Assembly (NCBI RefSeq): GCF_900091555.1
Contig: NZ_FMCX01000002.1
Coordinates: 434,001-498,000 of the forward strand
Direction: 5' to 3'
Length of the DNA: 64,000 nucleotides
Source of the DNA: Micromonospora mirobrigensis
GTDB lineage: Bacteria; Actinomycetota; Actinomycetes; Mycobacteriales; Micromonosporaceae
Positions 1-7,275 of the stretch are shown in pieces. A program made the position numbers and the translations under genes. The stretch's first letter is position 1; the number at the start of each line of letters is the position of its first letter. The notes beneath the pieces are model-generated. The model had not been told where the DNA came from, ran no database searches, and saw only the letters and a program-made list of their open reading frames with translations.

Positions 1-751
1 TGTTCAGCGCGGCGTCGAAGGCGGCCCTGCCGGTGTGCAGCACGTCCTGCGCGCGCACCGGGTAGTCCGCCAGGCGGAATTCGCTGACGTACATCTGGGC
101 GTTGACCACGTTGCGGACCAGCCGGTACGCGGGGTGCCGGCTGTCGGCGGCGAAGAAGACGTACCCATCGGGCCCCTCGACGTCGGCGCGGCGGCCGAAG
201 ACGGAGACCAGCCCGGCGACGTTGCCGTTGCCGATGTAGTACTTGCCGCCGGTGGCCCGGAAGCCGCCCTCGTCGTCCGGGGTGAGCAGCATGTCGGTGG
301 AGTAGATGTCCGCGCCGTGCGGCCGTTCGGAGAGGCCGAACGCCATCACGTGCCCCTCGTCGAGCAGCGCGGCGGCGCGGGCCCGGGCGGCGGCGTTGTC
401 GCTCTGCCAGACCGGGCCGAGGCCGAGCACCGTGACCTGCCAGGTGTACCAGTAGCCGAGGCCGTAGAAGCCGAGGATCTCCGACAGCGCGGCGTTGCGG
501 GCGGTGTCCCAACGCTTGGCCGGGTCGCCCGCGCCGTCGGCGGCCGGGGTCAGGAAGGTCGCGAAGAGCCTCTCCTTGGCGGCGAAGTCGAGGAAGTCGG
601 CGTACCACCGCTGGTGGTTGTAGCTGTCGACCAGCTCGCGCTTGCCGCGGGACTCGAACCAGTCGACGGTGGCGCGCAGCAGCCGGCGGGACTCGTCGTC
701 CAGCTGGGTCGGGTCGTAGGTGCGCGGGTTGAGCAGCGGCGAGTCCGCCAT
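1..751 (-). CDS. Acyl-CoA dehydrogenase family protein (3' end outside window)
   Basis: The first 250 codons run off the left edge. The ATG at 751 is preceded by an AAGGGAGA ribosome site. The N-terminus is a helical segment (RRLLRATVDWFESRG), followed by motifs typical of acyl-CoA dehydrogenases and oxidases: the middle-domain GHVMAFGLSERPHGAD stretch that contacts flavin and substrate, then GFRATGGKYYIGNG. It would oxidise an acyl-CoA thioester with FAD. The catalytic glutamate lies in the missing C-terminal half, so dehydrogenase versus oxidase cannot be decided. It sits 36 bases downstream of the PadR gene on the same strand, so the two are probably one transcript and this gene is the likely target of that repressor. 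Confidence 0.85.
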   Translation of the reverse strand, partial: MADSPLLNPRTYDPTQLDDESRRLLRATVDWFESRGKRELVDSYNHQRWYADFLDFAAKERLFATFLTPAADGAGDPAKRWDTARNAALSEILGFYGLGYWYTWQVTVLGLGPVWQSDNAAARARAAALLDEGHVMAFGLSERPHGADIYSTDMLLTPDDEGGFRATGGKYYIGNGNVAGLVSVFGRRADVEGPDGYVFFAADSRHPAYRLVRNVVNAQMYVSEFRLADYPVRAQDVLHTGRAAFDAALN

Positions 752-787
752 GGCGGCGTCTCCCTTCCTCACGGGGTGGGGGGGTGG

Positions 788-1339
788 TCAGCGGTCCAGG
801 TCGTGCAGGGTGGCCAGGACGTCGTCGAGCCAGGCCAGAACCATCCGCTCGTACGCGATGCCGCCGCGCAGCACCACGTGCTGCAGCGCCGCCCGGGCGT
901 CGGCGGTGGCGCCGTCGGGGAAGTCGCGGCGCTCGCCGGCGAGGTAGCCGGCGAGGGTGGCCTCGTGGTCGGCTCGGTAGCGCTCGACCTCGGCGCGCAG
1001 CGCGGTCCGGCCGGCGGGGTCGTCGAACGCCGCGCCGCGGATCTTCACGGCGAGCTCGTGCCGGACGGCCTCCGGTTCGACGGGGGCCCGCAGCCAGGTG
1101 ACCAGCGTCGCCCGCCCGGCCGGCGTGGCCGACCAGACCTTCTTGTCCGGCAGTCCCGCCTGACCGACCTCCTCGGCCACGATCCAGGCGTCGGCCTCCA
1201 TCCGCCGCAGCACCCGGTAGATCTGCTGGTGGGTGGCGGTCCAGAAGCGGCCGATCGAGCGGTCGAAGCGCCGGGCCAGCTCGTAGCCGGAGGCGGGCTG
1301 CTCCAGCAGGGAGACCAGGATGGCGTGCTCCAACGACAT
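788..1339 (-). CDS. PadR-family transcriptional regulator
   Basis: A protein of about 183 residues with the PadR winged-helix N-terminus (MSLEHAILVSLLEQPASGYE, then a helix ending in QQIYRVLRRMEADAW) and a C-terminal helical dimerisation region rich in Arg and Glu. PadR proteins usually repress adjacent genes and respond to small aromatic ligands; the ligand here is unknown. I chose the ATG at 1339, with an AGGAT ribosome-site-like stretch upstream; the ATG at 1348 is equally possible. A longer frame starting at 1375 is unlikely because it would run through the inverted repeat at 1352-1373. The acyl-CoA dehydrogenase gene follows on the same strand, suggesting an autoregulated two-gene operon. 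Confidence 0.88.
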   Translation of the reverse strand: MSLEHAILVSLLEQPASGYELARRFDRSIGRFWTATHQQIYRVLRRMEADAWIVAEEVGQAGLPDKKVWSATPAGRATLVTWLRAPVEPEAVRHELAVKIRGAAFDDPAGRTALRAEVERYRADHEATLAGYLAGERRDFPDGATADARAALQHVVLRGGIAYERMVLAWLDDVLATLHDLDR

Positions 1340-1351
1340 GCCGGCCATCCT

Positions 1352-1373
1352 GCTATGCAACTCGTTGCATAGC
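1352..1373. promoter_or_regulatory. Perfect inverted repeat, probable PadR operator
   Basis: GCTATGCAA at 1352-1360 and TTGCATAGC at 1365-1373 are exact reverse complements separated by CTCG. The repeat abuts the padR start codon. Many PadR operators are palindromes of this type placed over their own promoter, so autorepression is the natural reading; no binding data are available. Confidence 0.75.
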
Positions 1374-1378
1374 AAGCC

Positions 1379-2692
1379 TCAGATGATGAAGTGGGTCCAG
1401 TAGGTGAGCCAGACCGCGAACAGCGCGCCCTGCAGCAGCGCCAGCGCGGCGGTCAGCCAGCTGTCGACGCCCCGCCCCCGGGCCCACCGGGCCAGCACCA
1501 GCGCCACCGGGAAAGCCGCGAGCAGGTAGCGCAGGAGGCTCTTGTAGACCGGCGGCCCCATCGACAGCGGCGCCAGCACCACCACGACCGTGTAGACGAG
1601 GTACGGCCACTGGGCCCGGCGGCGCAGTCCCACGACGGCGACCACCAGCACCGCCAGGGCCAGCCCCACCCGCAGCACGTCGGTGAGGTAATCGCTGGTC
1701 AGGCCGCTCCAGATGGTGCCGAACGGGTTCTGCACCCGGATTCCCCAGCCCCTCTCCTGCGCGCGCTGGTAGGCGAACCAGTCCCCGCCCTGCCACCGGC
1801 AGAACGCCATGAAGCTCAGCCAGCCGGCCGGCACCAGCAGCAGCGGCCAGCCTTCGCGCAGACAGCGCCGCAGCGTACGCGGGTCCAGCCGCCAGCCGTG
1901 CTGGTCGAGCAGCACCAGGGCCAGCGGGAGAACCACCAGGAAGCCCACCGAACGGCTCAGCGCCAGGAAGTAGCCGACGATCCCGACCAGCAGCCAGCGC
2001 CGCTGCTCGGCGTACCAGAAGGCGGCCAGGGCCAAACAGACGAAGAGCGACTCGGTCAGCGCCGCCTGGAACAGGAAGGCGGTCGGCAGCAGCAGCAGGT
2101 AGCGGGTGAACCGCCGCCCGGCCGCCGGCCCGGGGCCGCTCGGGTGGTCGCCGTCCGGGGCGGCGTCGGCAGTGCCGGCGTCGGCCGCGGCTTCGGCCGG
2201 GCCGAGCAGGTGGGCGCCGAGCCGGTGGGCGTAGTACAGCTGCCCCAGCAGGGCGAGGTTGGCCACGAGCAGCAGCGCCCACGCGGTGTGCCCGCCGAGC
2301 AGCGCGGCGAACGGCCGGGCCAGGAACGGGTAGAGCAGCGGGAAGCCGAAGTCGGGCCACGGACGGTCCAGCGGCAGCTGGGCCAGGTGCTCGTAGAGGA
2401 ACGAGTCCCAGGCGAACCAGAGGGAGAACCAGCGGTGCGACGAGACGGCGTCCTGCTGGGCCCGCATCATCGTCTCGTCGGCCGGCGGCGCGCCGGGCAC
2501 CGAGTCCCAGGCGGTCAGCACCAGCACGCCGAGCAGGCTGAGCACCAGCTTGGCGCCGACGAAGACGGCGAGCACCGAACCCCAGGGTTCGGGCAGCCGC
2601 CCGGTCAGCCGGGACACCGCCCGGCCCACCGCCGCGGACCGGCCGGCCCGGTCCGGGCCGTCGACCGTGCCGGCCCCTCGCTCCTGCGCCAT
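1379..2692 (-). CDS. Multi-pass membrane glycosyltransferase, PIG-V-like mannosyltransferase family
   Basis: A 437-residue polytopic protein with about nine or ten hydrophobic segments (for example GSVLAVFVGAKLVLSLLGVL and FALLLVAN-like runs). The first luminal loop carries WFAWDSFLYEHLAQLP, resembling the conserved WDxxxY(E)H signature of PIG-V/GT-C enzymes, which use lipid-linked sugars on the outer membrane face. The ATG at 2692 follows GGGAGCGGG. A Pro/Ala/Asp-rich loop near residues 190-215 separates membrane segments. It is divergently transcribed from the FAD oxidoreductase, a pairing consistent with cell-envelope glycan work, though donor and acceptor cannot be read from sequence. The stop overlaps no neighbour; the padR gene begins 40 bases downstream. 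Confidence 0.75.
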   Translation of the reverse strand: MAQERGAGTVDGPDRAGRSAAVGRAVSRLTGRLPEPWGSVLAVFVGAKLVLSLLGVLVLTAWDSVPGAPPADETMMRAQQDAVSSHRWFSLWFAWDSFLYEHLAQLPLDRPWPDFGFPLLYPFLARPFAALLGGHTAWALLLVANLALLGQLYYAHRLGAHLLGPAEAAADAGTADAAPDGDHPSGPGPAAGRRFTRYLLLLPTAFLFQAALTESLFVCLALAAFWYAEQRRWLLVGIVGYFLALSRSVGFLVVLPLALVLLDQHGWRLDPRTLRRCLREGWPLLLVPAGWLSFMAFCRWQGGDWFAYQRAQERGWGIRVQNPFGTIWSGLTSDYLTDVLRVGLALAVLVVAVVGLRRRAQWPYLVYTVVVVLAPLSMGPPVYKSLLRYLLAAFPVALVLARWARGRGVDSWLTAALALLQGALFAVWLTYWTHFII

Positions 2693-2792
2693 CCCGCTCC
2701 CACCGGTCGGCCCGCGACCCACCGTCGACCGGCGGACCGCCGACCCGCATCCCCGTTCCGCGCCGCTGCACACCTGGCCCGCCTGACGCTGT

Positions 2793-2814
2793 TCGCGCAG
2801 GTCTCGCGCAGGTC
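2793..2814. repeat. 11-bp tandem direct repeat in divergent promoter region
   Basis: TCGCGCAGGTC occurs twice head to tail (2793-2803 and 2804-2814) in the 223-base gap between the divergent membrane glycosyltransferase and FAD oxidoreductase genes. The placement suits a regulator-binding site, but this is inference. I see no convincing -10/-35 pair in this gap. Confidence 0.4.
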
Positions 2815-2915
2815 GGGCCGGTGCAGATCGTCGGTCGGCGGCGGGTGAGTCCGGGGCCAGGACGGGTAAGGGCGCTGCCGCAGCAAGGGCGTCGACGGGC
2901 GGGGGCACGGACGGC

Positions 2916-4583
2916 ATGGGTGAGAAGAACGGCACCGTGGTCATCGGGGCTGGGCCGGCGGGGCTGACCGCGGCGTACGAACTGCTCCGGCACGGCGAGC
3001 CGGTGCGGGTCTTCGAGGTCGACGACGTGGTCGGCGGGATCAGCCGCACCGTGGAGCGGGACGGGTGGCGCTTCGACATCGGCGGGCACCGGTTCTTCAC
3101 CAAGGTGTCCCGGGTGGAGGCCTTCTGGCACGAGATCCTGCCCGACGAGGACTTCCTGCTGCGCCCCCGGATGAGCCGGATCTACTACCGGGGCGCGCTC
3201 TACGACTACCCGCTCAACGCCGGCAACGCGCTGCGCAACCTCGGCCTGGTCGAGGCGGTGCGCTGCATGGGGTCGTACGCGCGGGCCCGGCTGCGCCCGC
3301 CACGGGACCAGTCGCACTTCGAGGGCTGGGTGTCGGCCCGGTTCGGCTGGCGGCTCTACTCCAAGTTCTTCAAGACGTACACCGAGAAGGTCTGGGGCAT
3401 GCCGGCCGACCGGTTGCAGGCCGACTGGGCGGCACAGCGGATCAAGAACATGTCGCTCTCCACCGCGGTCCTCAACGCGCTGCTGCCGCGCCGCAACCGC
3501 AAGGACGTGACCAGCCTGATCGAGGAGTTCCAGTACCCGAAGTTCGGGCCGGGGATGATGTGGGAGCGCTGCACCGAGCAGGTCCGCAGCCGGGGCGGCT
3601 CGGTGCGGACGAACACCTGGGTGCGGGCCGTTCACCGCGACCCGGCCGCGCGCCGGGCGACCGCGGTGACGGTGGCCGACGCCGACGGCGAGCGGACCGA
3701 GGCGGCCGACCACGTGATCTCGTCCATGCCGATCTCGGCGCTGGTGCGGGCCATGCGGCCGGAGGCGCCGGCGCACGTTCGGGCTGCCGCCGACGACCTG
3801 CGCTACCGGGACTTCCTGACCGTGGCGTTGATCGTGCCGGAGGAGTTCTCCTTCCCGGACAACTGGATCTACGTGCACGACCCGGCCGCGAAGGTGGGGC
3901 GGATCCAGAACTTCGGCTCCTGGTCGCCGTACCTGGTCAAGGACGGCCGAACCTGCCTCGGGCTGGAGTACTTCGTCTTCGAGGACGACGAGATGTGGCG
4001 GAAGCCGGACGCCGAGCTGGTCGCGCTGGCCACCGCCGAGCTGGAGAAGCTCGGCCTGGTCCGGCCGGGCTGCGTGGAGGCCGGCCACGTCGTCCGGATG
4101 CCCAAGGCCTACCCGGTGTACGACGAGCGCTACCAGCACAACGTGAACGTGATCCGGGACTGGCTGGCCCGGGAGGTGCCGAACGTGCACCCGGTGGGCC
4201 GCAACGGCATGCACCGCTACAACAACCAGGACCACTCGATGCTGACCGCCATGCTGACCGCGGAGAACATCGCCCACGGCCGGGCGCACGACGTCTGGTC
4301 GGTGAACGTGGAGCAGGACTACCACGAGCAGCGCTCGGCGGGCCGGAACGACGGCCGGGCCGGCACCGGCCGCGACGCGCCCCTGGTGCCCGCGCGTCCG
4401 CTCACCCCAACCCGGGCCGGCGCCGCCCCGAACGCGTACGCCCGGCCGGAAGCAGCCCGGCCGGACGGCGGTCGACCCGACGGGGTCCGGCCCGACGGCG
4501 GGCGGCCGGTGGGCACGCCCGTGCGGGGCGGGGCCGCCGGGGCGCGGCGCCCGGCCGCCACGGCCCGACCCGATCGGCCCTGA
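2916..4583 (+). CDS. NAD(P)/FAD-dependent oxidoreductase of the UDP-galactopyranose-mutase/protoporphyrinogen-oxidase type
   Basis: A 555-residue protein. The N-terminus has the dinucleotide-binding [14 protein letters not shown] motif, followed by [22 protein letters not shown], the FAD-binding GG-doublet region typical of amine-oxidase-like flavoproteins and UDP-galactopyranose mutases. The C-terminal FAD segment is near [16 protein letters not shown] (residues about 430-445). The catalytic part ends near residue 455; the remaining hundred residues are a low-complexity Pro/Arg/Gly/Asp tail with [12 protein letters not shown] repeats, probably disordered. The start ATG at 2916 has only a G-rich leader. 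Such proteins are often found beside GT-C glycosyltransferases and may act on nucleotide sugars or polyprenyl-linked sugars, but the substrate is not identifiable here. Confidence 0.8.
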   Translation: MGEKNGTVVIGAGPAGLTAAYELLRHGEPVRVFEVDDVVGGISRTVERDGWRFDIGGHRFFTKVSRVEAFWHEILPDEDFLLRPRMSRIYYRGALYDYPLNAGNALRNLGLVEAVRCMGSYARARLRPPRDQSHFEGWVSARFGWRLYSKFFKTYTEKVWGMPADRLQADWAAQRIKNMSLSTAVLNALLPRRNRKDVTSLIEEFQYPKFGPGMMWERCTEQVRSRGGSVRTNTWVRAVHRDPAARRATAVTVADADGERTEAADHVISSMPISALVRAMRPEAPAHVRAAADDLRYRDFLTVALIVPEEFSFPDNWIYVHDPAAKVGRIQNFGSWSPYLVKDGRTCLGLEYFVFEDDEMWRKPDAELVALATAELEKLGLVRPGCVEAGHVVRMPKAYPVYDERYQHNVNVIRDWLAREVPNVHPVGRNGMHRYNNQDHSMLTAMLTAENIAHGRAHDVWSVNVEQDYHEQRSAGRNDGRAGTGRDAPLVPARPLTPTRAGAAPNAYARPEAARPDGGRPDGVRPDGGRPVGTPVRGGAAGARRPAATARPDRP

Positions 4584-4590
4584 GGCACTG

Positions 4591-5070
4591 TCAGTCGGTC
4601 ACCCGGGCCAGGAAGGCGACGACGTTGGCCACCGTCCGTTCGGCCTTCTCGGTCACGGTGAGGGACTCGGCGAACCGCGCTCCGGCCCCGGCGTCCTTCT
4701 TCCCGCGTACGTAGAGCGAGCAGGCCAGGTCGGCGCAGATGTAGGTGCCCACCGAGTTGCCCTGCTGCCCCGCGGCGCCGGCCTTGCGCGCCGCCATCAG
4801 GGGCACGCCGCCGGAGTGCGTGGTCAGGCACATCGAGCACATGCCCCGGCGCACCGGCCGGGGCGAGCGCAGGGCCACCCCTCGGGGTACGCCGGCCACG
4901 CGCATGACGAGGTAGGCCCGGTCCGGGGCCTGCGGGTCACGCCAGCCGAGGAAGTCCAGGTCCGCCCAGGGCCGCTGGGCCAGGTCGCGGGGCACGGCCA
5001 GCCGCTTGGCCTCGCCCTTGGTGCAGTTGACGAACGCGGCGCGGATCTCGGGCTCGGTCAGGGGTTCCAT
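4591..5070 (-). CDS. FBP-domain protein, FusB-like EF-G-binding zinc finger protein
   Basis: A 159-residue protein starting MEPLTEPEIRAAFVNCTKGE. The C-terminal half contains a four-cysteine zinc site: Cys78 and Cys81 (RGMCSMCLTTHSGG), then Cys112 and Cys117 (YICADLACSLYVRG). This C-x2-C / C-x4-C layout and the surrounding sequence match the FBP/FusB family, whose characterised members bind elongation factor G and rescue translation from fusidic acid. I used the ATG at 5070; a TTG nine bases upstream would also be in frame. It is divergent from the TetR gene, and the shared inverted repeat between them suggests the TetR protein controls both. Confidence 0.85.
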   Translation of the reverse strand: MEPLTEPEIRAAFVNCTKGEAKRLAVPRDLAQRPWADLDFLGWRDPQAPDRAYLVMRVAGVPRGVALRSPRPVRRGMCSMCLTTHSGGVPLMAARKAGAAGQQGNSVGTYICADLACSLYVRGKKDAGAGARFAESLTVTEKAERTVANVVAFLARVTD

Positions 5071-5085
5071 GAAAGGCAACGGTAG

Positions 5086-5108
5086 TTTGCCTAATGCCTT
5101 TAGGCAAA
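5086..5108. promoter_or_regulatory. Inverted repeat between divergent genes, probable TetR operator
   Basis: TTTGCCTA (5086-5093) and TAGGCAAA (5101-5108) form a perfect 8-bp inverted repeat with a 7-base spacer, lying in the 71-base gap between the FusB-like gene (minus) and the TetR gene (plus). It is also locally AT-richer than its surroundings. Position and symmetry fit a dimeric TetR operator controlling both directions. Confidence 0.75.
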
Positions 5109-5141
5109 TGCATAATGGGCCATGCTCAACGGAGGAGTCGC

Positions 5142-5732
5142 ATGGCGCGCGCGGGACTGACCACGGCGGGCCTCACCCGGGCCGGCGCCGAACTGGCCGA
5201 CGAGGTGGGCTTCGAGCAGGTGACCGTCTCGGAGCTGGCGCGGCGCTGCGGCGTCAGCGTCCCCAGCCTGTACTCGCACCTGGCCAGTTCGCGGGACCTG
5301 AAGACCCGGATCGCCCTGTTCGCCCTGGAGGAGCTCGCCGACCGGGCGGCCGACGCGGTGGCCGGGCGGGCCGGCCGGGACGCCCTGGTGGCCCTCGGGA
5401 ACGTCTACCGGGACTACGCCCGTCAGCATCCCGGCCGCTACGCGGCGGCCCGGTTCCGCCTGGATCCGCAGGCCGCGGCCGGCAGCGCCGGTGCCCGGCA
5501 CAGCCGGCTCACCCGCGCGATCCTGCGCGGTTACCGGTTGGGCGAGGAGGACCAGACCCACGCGGTACGCCTGCTCGGCGGCTTCTTCCACGGTTTCGTC
5601 GACCTGGAACTGGCCGGTGGCTTCGGGCACAGCGTCCCGGACAGTCAGCAGTCCTGGCAACGCTCGCTGGACGCCCTCGACGCCCTGCTGCGGAACTGGC
5701 CGCCGGCGGCGCAGGGCCCCTCCGGACGATAG
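5142..5732 (+). CDS. TetR/AcrR-family transcriptional regulator
   Basis: 196 residues, starting at the ATG at 5142 behind a textbook GGAGGAG. The N-terminal helix-turn-helix is VTVSELARRCGVSVPSLYSHLASSRDLKTRI. The C-terminal part (HAVRLLGGFFHGFVDLELAGG) resembles the WHG-type ligand-binding domain (TetR_C_33 class). An in-frame start at 5094 would place coding sequence across the operator and has no ribosome site, so it is rejected. It likely represses itself and the divergent FusB-like gene. The ligand is unknown; a translation-targeting antibiotic is a reasonable guess from the partner gene, not something the sequence shows. Confidence 0.9.
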   Translation: MARAGLTTAGLTRAGAELADEVGFEQVTVSELARRCGVSVPSLYSHLASSRDLKTRIALFALEELADRAADAVAGRAGRDALVALGNVYRDYARQHPGRYAAARFRLDPQAAAGSAGARHSRLTRAILRGYRLGEEDQTHAVRLLGGFFHGFVDLELAGGFGHSVPDSQQSWQRSLDALDALLRNWPPAAQGPSGR

Positions 5733-5802
5733 AAAACTATCAGCGCCGGGCCCCGCGCACCATCGGGTGGCCGGCCGAGTGCGCCACCCTTGCCCGGTGG
5801 CC

Positions 5803-5815
5803 TACCTTCGCCGGA
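5803..5815 (+). promoter_or_regulatory. Possible leaderless promoter -10 of the aldo/keto reductase gene
   Basis: TACCTT at 5803-5808 matches the TAnnnT -10 pattern and ends six bases before the A of the ATG, while no Shine-Dalgarno sequence is present. No convincing -35 is visible. This is inference from spacing alone. Confidence 0.35.
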
Positions 5816-6681
5816 TGCCCACACCCGACATCACCGCGGCAGCCGCGGGCGACTGGACCCTCGGCGACCTGACCGTACGACGCATCGGCTTCGGCGCGAT
5901 GCGACTGACCGCGACCGCCGACGGCTCCCCCAGCGACCGGGACCGGGCCGTCGCCGTCCTGCGCCGGGCCCGGGAGCTCGGCGTCGACCACGTCGACACC
6001 GCCGCGTTCTACTTCTCGCCGCTGCGCTCGGCCAACGAGCTGATCAACCGGGCCCTCGCACCGTACCCGGACGACCTGGTGATCAGCGCCAAGGTGGGAC
6101 CCGGGCGGGACCCCTCCGGCGAGTGGCTGCCGCTGGCCCGGCCCGACCAGCTGCGTGGGCAGGTGGAGGAGAACCTGCGGCAGCTCGGCCGGGACCACCT
6201 GGACGTGGTGAACCTGCGGCAGGCCGGCCTGGAATCGGTCGCGGAGCACTTCGGCGCCCTGGCCGAGCTGCGGGAGGCCGGGCTGGTCCGGCATCTCGGC
6301 CTGTCCAACGTGCGGGCGGAGCACCTGGACCAGGCCCGGGCGATCGCCCCGGTGGTCTGCGTGCAGAACCAGTACGGCCTGCACCTGCGCCGCTCGGAGG
6401 TGCTGCTGCGCCGCTGCGGCGAGCTGGGGATCGCCTTCGTGCCGTTCTTCGCCATCACCGGCTCCGGCCGGGAGTCCGGTGGGGTCTCCGACGACCCGAC
6501 GGTCGCGGCGATCGCCCGGGAGCACGGCGTGACGCCCGCCCAGGTGCGGCTGGCGTGGACGCTGCACCAGGGGCCGCACGTGCTGGCCATCCCCGGCACC
6601 GGCGACCCGGCGCACCTGGAGCAGAACGTCGCCGCGGGAGCGCTGCGACTGACCCCGGCCGACCTCGACCGGCTCGGTTAG
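5815..6681 (+). CDS. Aldo/keto reductase
   Basis: 288 residues with the aldo/keto reductase barrel signatures: RIGFGAMRLTA at the N-terminus, the catalytic Asp and Tyr in GVDHVDTAAFYFSP, Lys in VISAKVG, and the cofactor-binding VLAIPGTGDPAHLEQN near the C-terminus. The usual second-shell His appears as Asn/Arg in DVVNLRQAG, as in some bacterial subfamilies. It would reduce carbonyls with NADPH in the cytosol. There is no ribosome site before the ATG at 5815, but TACCTT lies seven bases upstream, the spacing seen for leaderless actinobacterial transcripts. Confidence 0.9.
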   Translation: MPTPDITAAAAGDWTLGDLTVRRIGFGAMRLTATADGSPSDRDRAVAVLRRARELGVDHVDTAAFYFSPLRSANELINRALAPYPDDLVISAKVGPGRDPSGEWLPLARPDQLRGQVEENLRQLGRDHLDVVNLRQAGLESVAEHFGALAELREAGLVRHLGLSNVRAEHLDQARAIAPVVCVQNQYGLHLRRSEVLLRRCGELGIAFVPFFAITGSGRESGGVSDDPTVAAIAREHGVTPAQVRLAWTLHQGPHVLAIPGTGDPAHLEQNVAAGALRLTPADLDRLG

Positions 6682-6695
6682 CGGCGGCCGGACCG

Positions 6696-7184
6696 TCAGG
6701 CGGCGTCGCCCGACAGTGGTCCGACCGCCCGTGGTCCGGCATCGGCGGCGACCGCCGGCGACTCGGCAGCCAGCTCGCGGATCAGGTCGGCGTGCGCGGC
6801 GCGCAGTCGGGCCAGCGCCGGATCCCCACCGGGGCGGGCCCGTCGGTCCAGCTCCGCCCACGCCTCGGCCAGCGCGGTGGTCACCGCGCGCAACTCGGCG
6901 GCGTGCCGTCGGCTGCTGTGCCGGTGCGCCTCGTCGAGGCGGCGGGCCCAGCCGGCGGTGACCGCGGCCACCCGGTCGGCGTCCGCGCGGGCCTGCGCGC
7001 CGCTGCGGGCGCCGGCGGCCGGCACGATCGCGGCGACCGGCCGGTGGTCGCCGTCGCGGGTGAGCACCGTGACGGTGTCGGTCAGCTCGGCGAGGGAGAC
7101 GAGCTGGGTGAGTCGGGTGCGGGCCTCGCGCAGCGGCACGGAGCGAGGCTGGTCGGAGTGGTGCAGCGGGGCGGAGGCAACCAT
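6696..7184 (-). CDS. Orphan Phd/YefM-like antitoxin-type protein with long C-terminal extension
   Basis: About 162 residues. The N-terminal sixty residues (SVPLREARTRLTQLVSLAEL, then VTVLTRDGDHRPVAAIVP) look like the Phd/YefM DNA-binding fold: the helix that recognises the operator and the strand ending in VAxIVP. A further hundred residues of Ala/Arg-rich helix follow, far longer than the usual 80-90-residue antitoxin. No Doc, RelE or PIN toxin gene is adjacent, so the protein is either an orphan or a regulator built on the antitoxin fold. Starts at 7184 and 7193 are both possible; neither has a strong ribosome site. Confidence 0.65.
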   Translation of the reverse strand: MVASAPLHHSDQPRSVPLREARTRLTQLVSLAELTDTVTVLTRDGDHRPVAAIVPAAGARSGAQARADADRVAAVTAGWARRLDEAHRHSSRRHAAELRAVTTALAEAWAELDRRARPGGDPALARLRAAHADLIRELAAESPAVAADAGPRAVGPLSGDAA

Positions 7185-7230
7185 GCCGCCCATGCTGCAC
7201 CGGGGGTACGACAATCGATGTCCGACCGTC

Positions 7231-7265
7231 CGGAGGGGACGGACCGGGTCGGTCCGTCCCCTCCG
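7231..7265 (-). terminator. Strong hairpin terminator after the M28 aminopeptidase gene
   Basis: The arms 7231-7246 and 7250-7265 are perfect reverse complements: a 16-bp GC-rich stem with a 3-base loop. It lies 10 bases beyond the stop of the minus-strand peptidase gene. There is no T-tract, as is common in actinomycetes. It may also insulate the antitoxin-like gene that starts just beyond it. Confidence 0.8.
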
Positions 7266-7275
7266 GGTCGGCGGG

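Noticed and set aside
35..1372. Long open frame on the plus strand opposite the acyl-CoA dehydrogenase and padR genes
   Set aside because: Low-complexity Val/Gly/Arg/Pro composition with no domain; it is the complement of two genes with clear family motifs.
1353..4325. 990-codon open frame on the minus strand
   Set aside because: It runs through the membrane glycosyltransferase in another frame and antisense to the FAD oxidoreductase; composition is His/Arg/Pro-rich without domains.
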